The notes under the pieces are model-generated. The model saw nothing but the letters and a program-made list of their open reading frames with translations. It was not told the DNA's origin and did not search any database. The translations under genes were made by a program, and so were the position numbers. Positions 61,920-64,000 of a stretch of 64,000 nt of DNA are shown one piece after another (position 1 is the stretch's first letter; each line of letters opens with the position of its first letter). The stretch is taken from NCBI GenBank assembly GCA_900553125.1, contig USCB01000004.1, positions 17,025 through 81,024 on the forward strand, in the 5' to 3' direction. This stretch comes from an uncultured Clostridium sp. (GTDB lineage: Bacteria; Bacillota; Clostridia; TANB77; CAG-508).

Positions 61920-62489
61920 CTATTTCCTTTTTTTCTTTTGAACAGAATACCCAAATTTTCCAATCTTTTTCCCCTGAGTATAATATCCACCATTTGCATA
62001 TGAAATCAAATCACATTTGCTTATATCAAATGCTCCTTTTTCATCTATATACTTTTCATCAGCATTTATTGCCAAAACATCAGCTATAAACATATGGTGA
62101 CTTCCAAGTTCTTTTATTTCTTTTACTTTACACTCAATTGACACTGGACTTTCTTTTATCATTGGACATTTAACAAAATTTGCTTTTTCCTTATGTAAAT
62201 TCATTTCCTTAAATTTATCAAACTTTCTTCCTGTTCTACATCCACACCAATCTGTTGCTCTTGCAAGTTCTTTATTTGTAAGATTAATTACAAATTCGCC
62301 TCGTTCTTTTATTAAATTATATGAATATCTTTCCGGACGAACTGATATATATACCATTGCTGGATTCGTATTTAATATTCCAGTCCATGCAACAGTTATT
62401 ATATTTGATTTTTCCATATCTCCACAAGATACCATAACTGCTGGTATCGGATAAATAAATGTTCCCGGTTTCCACATTGTTTTTGACAT
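61920..62489 (-). CDS. Flavin reductase family protein
   Basis: FMN-binding split-barrel protein of 189 residues: PGTFIYPIPAVMVSCGD, NIITVAWTGILNTNPAMVYI, SVRPERYSYNLIKERGEFVI and NLTNKELARATDWCG. This is the pattern of NADPH-flavin reductase-like and flavoredoxin proteins. Two Cys in CGCRTGRKF could be redox active. It is co-directional with the Fic gene upstream with a 55-bp gap. The electron partner is unknown. Confidence 0.9.
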   Translation of the reverse strand: MSKTMWKPGTFIYPIPAVMVSCGDMEKSNIITVAWTGILNTNPAMVYISVRPERYSYNLIKERGEFVINLTNKELARATDWCGCRTGRKFDKFKEMNLHKEKANFVKCPMIKESPVSIECKVKEIKELGSHHMFIADVLAINADEKYIDEKGAFDISKCDLISYANGGYYTQGKKIGKFGYSVQKKKRK

Positions 62490-62544
62490 AATTTATACCT
62501 CATTTATACCTTCTATTTTTATTTTTGCAAAAAATTTATAGTGA

Positions 62545-63198
62545 TTATATTATTATTCCATCAATGCAATTTTCATATATAAAATCACCTACATTTTGCA
62601 TATCATTTGAATTATAGTATTCTGTTAATAATTCATTAAATTTTTCTAACTTTTCATCTGGTACCTTGATTATTCCCGCACCATTTTCTATCATTATTTT
62701 ATTTGCAACAATTGTACTAGTTCTTTTATTTCCATCCCAAAATAATTGACTTCTCATACCATATAACATATAAGTAATCGCTCTTTGAGTTGCATTTTCA
62801 ATTTTCAAAATGTTTTCTATATTTTTTTCTACATTTTCCTTATTTGGAATTTCCGGAATATACTGTGTTCCTGTAATTTCGACCTTTCCAGTTCTTAGTG
62901 TTCCCCATTCTAAACTTTCATTTCTCGCTACATATTCATTGACTTTGCATATAAAGTCAAGATTAAATGTTTTTCCAATATTGTTTATTACAAATTTCCA
63001 TGCATCTCTTAAATTCAAAATACATTGTATTTCATCCAATTTTAGACTAGGAACATTTACTCCATCCAATATGGTTTTAGTTTGTGGAAATGTTACATTT
63101 ATTCCTTCCATTTTCGCATTTGCATATACATTGTCGACTAAATTTCGTTTTGCTAAAAATATATTTTGTTCTAGTGTCATTTGATATTTATTTTCCAT
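62545..63198 (-). CDS. Fic-domain protein lacking the catalytic His
   Basis: Fic enzymes transfer AMP or other phosphate-linked groups to proteins using the motif HxFxDGNxRxxR. The 217-residue protein has the fold (FICKVNEYVARNESLEWGTL, RTGKVEI) and a motif reading QLFWDGNKRTST, where His is replaced by Gln, so standard AMPylation is unlikely. An inhibitory-helix-like segment (NAKMEG) lies near the N-terminus. ATG 63198 follows GAGGAG. It lies between the rRNA genes and the flavin reductase. It may be a diverged Fic with other chemistry or a binding role. Confidence 0.88.
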   Translation of the reverse strand: MENKYQMTLEQNIFLAKRNLVDNVYANAKMEGINVTFPQTKTILDGVNVPSLKLDEIQCILNLRDAWKFVINNIGKTFNLDFICKVNEYVARNESLEWGTLRTGKVEITGTQYIPEIPNKENVEKNIENILKIENATQRAITYMLYGMRSQLFWDGNKRTSTIVANKIMIENGAGIIKVPDEKLEKFNELLTEYYNSNDMQNVGDFIYENCIDGIII

Positions 63199-63377
63199 TA
63201 TATCTCCTCTTTTCATTTATAGCTATTCTAACATAAATATTATTAAAAATGCAAGGTTCTAAAAAAAATAATTCTTCGTATACCAACAAACAAAAAAAGC
63301 ACAAATCAAATAAATTAAAGTTGCAGTTATAAACTAAAATTAAATCTGATTTCTACTTTTTTATAAAATAAAAAAAA

Positions 63378-63493
63378 TCTAGCGACAACCTATCTTTCCA
63401 ACAGGGTAACCCGTAAGTATTTTCGGCACATTTGAGCTTGACTTCTGTGTTCGGGATGGGAACAGGTATTTCCTCAATGTAATCATCACTAGA
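63378..63493 (-). rRNA. rrf: 5S ribosomal RNA
   Basis: About 116 nt on the minus strand, with the terminal stem TCTAGTGATGA / TAGCG..AGA region, the conserved CCCATCCCGAACACAGAAGT loop and the AAGCTC segment. It lies downstream of the 23S gene in a normal 23S-5S order. Ends are set to within a few bases. Confidence 0.95.
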
Positions 63494-63666
63494 AAATTAT
63501 TGTATACTTAAATACATTTGCCATTATAATACATTATATTCAAAATTGCAATAGTTTATTCAAATATTTTTGTATTTTTTTTAATGTATTTTTAGCACAC
63601 TCAAAAATACATAGATGAATTTGTTTTAGGCTTTTCCAATCTAGTTAAAGACCTTCGTTATTTTTT

Positions 63667-64000
<334 letters not shown>

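Overview
The window is AT-rich, uses the standard code, and is coded mostly on the minus strand. Gene content points to an endospore-forming, low-GC Firmicute of the class Clostridia: an alpha/beta small acid-soluble spore protein, the SleB cortex-lytic enzyme, YqzL, a DUF4364 protein, CdaA and type IV prepilin-like proteins with a Clostridia-style leader. An uncultured gut lineage is a reasonable guess, but that is inference.

Layout. 1-6.5 kb: uvrA (cut by the window edge), a HAD phosphatase, an ECF sigma/anti-sigma/membrane protein operon, and a SASP gene. 6.9-7.6 kb: a decayed DUF4143 ATPase. 7.8-11 kb: rnhA and glycogen phosphorylase. 11.2-15.7 kb: an orphan + strand gene, a frameshifted ATPase with an Asp23-like tail, and two membrane glycosyltransferases. 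15.8-19 kb: a prepilin-like protein with three 432-bp repeats, a coupled secreted protein, and a non-coding copy of that protein's 3' end. 19.2-28.4 kb: a housekeeping run (recO, yqzL, era, rseP, cdsA, uppS, ispA, frr, pyrH, rluB, rluD, an lspA-like gene). 28.5-37 kb: DUF4364, two tRNAs, sleB, holA, a glycogen debranching enzyme, yvcK and murB. 37-45 kb: a type I restriction-modification locus holding a SIR2-domain gene between hsdS and hsdR. 45-52.7 kb: nfeD/SPFH, truA, cdaA, pyrimidine phosphorylase, rnhB, a second prepilin and a response regulator. 52.8-58.2 kb: mfd, then a + strand nucleotidyltransferase and metallo-beta-lactamase-fold gene. 58.2-64 kb: the rpmG-secE-nusG-rplK-rplA-rplJ-rplL cluster with its L10 leader, a flavin reductase, a Fic protein lacking the catalytic His, and the 5S and 23S rRNA genes.

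The main discovery candidate is at 16.0-16.35 kb. The 3' end of the secreted-protein gene (16296-16347) and a non-coding copy (16008-16060) share 18- and 16-nt flanks exactly. Between the flanks they differ at 9 of the 10 adenines in a run of AAT/AAC codons, and at almost nothing else. This is the template-repeat/variable-repeat signature of a diversity-generating retroelement. No reverse transcriptase is visible in the window, so one would have to act in trans or have been lost.

Other themes. A family of GGGGACGG/GGGACCGG palindromes sits within about 13 nt downstream of stop codons in at least eight gene junctions. Three genes are each broken by one extra C directly before GGAGA. Several proteins keep a family fold but lack expected residues or domains (LspA-like, Fic, RseP without PDZ, divergent YvcK). 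Two + strand orphan genes share a 13-nt leader motif 43 nt before their start codons.
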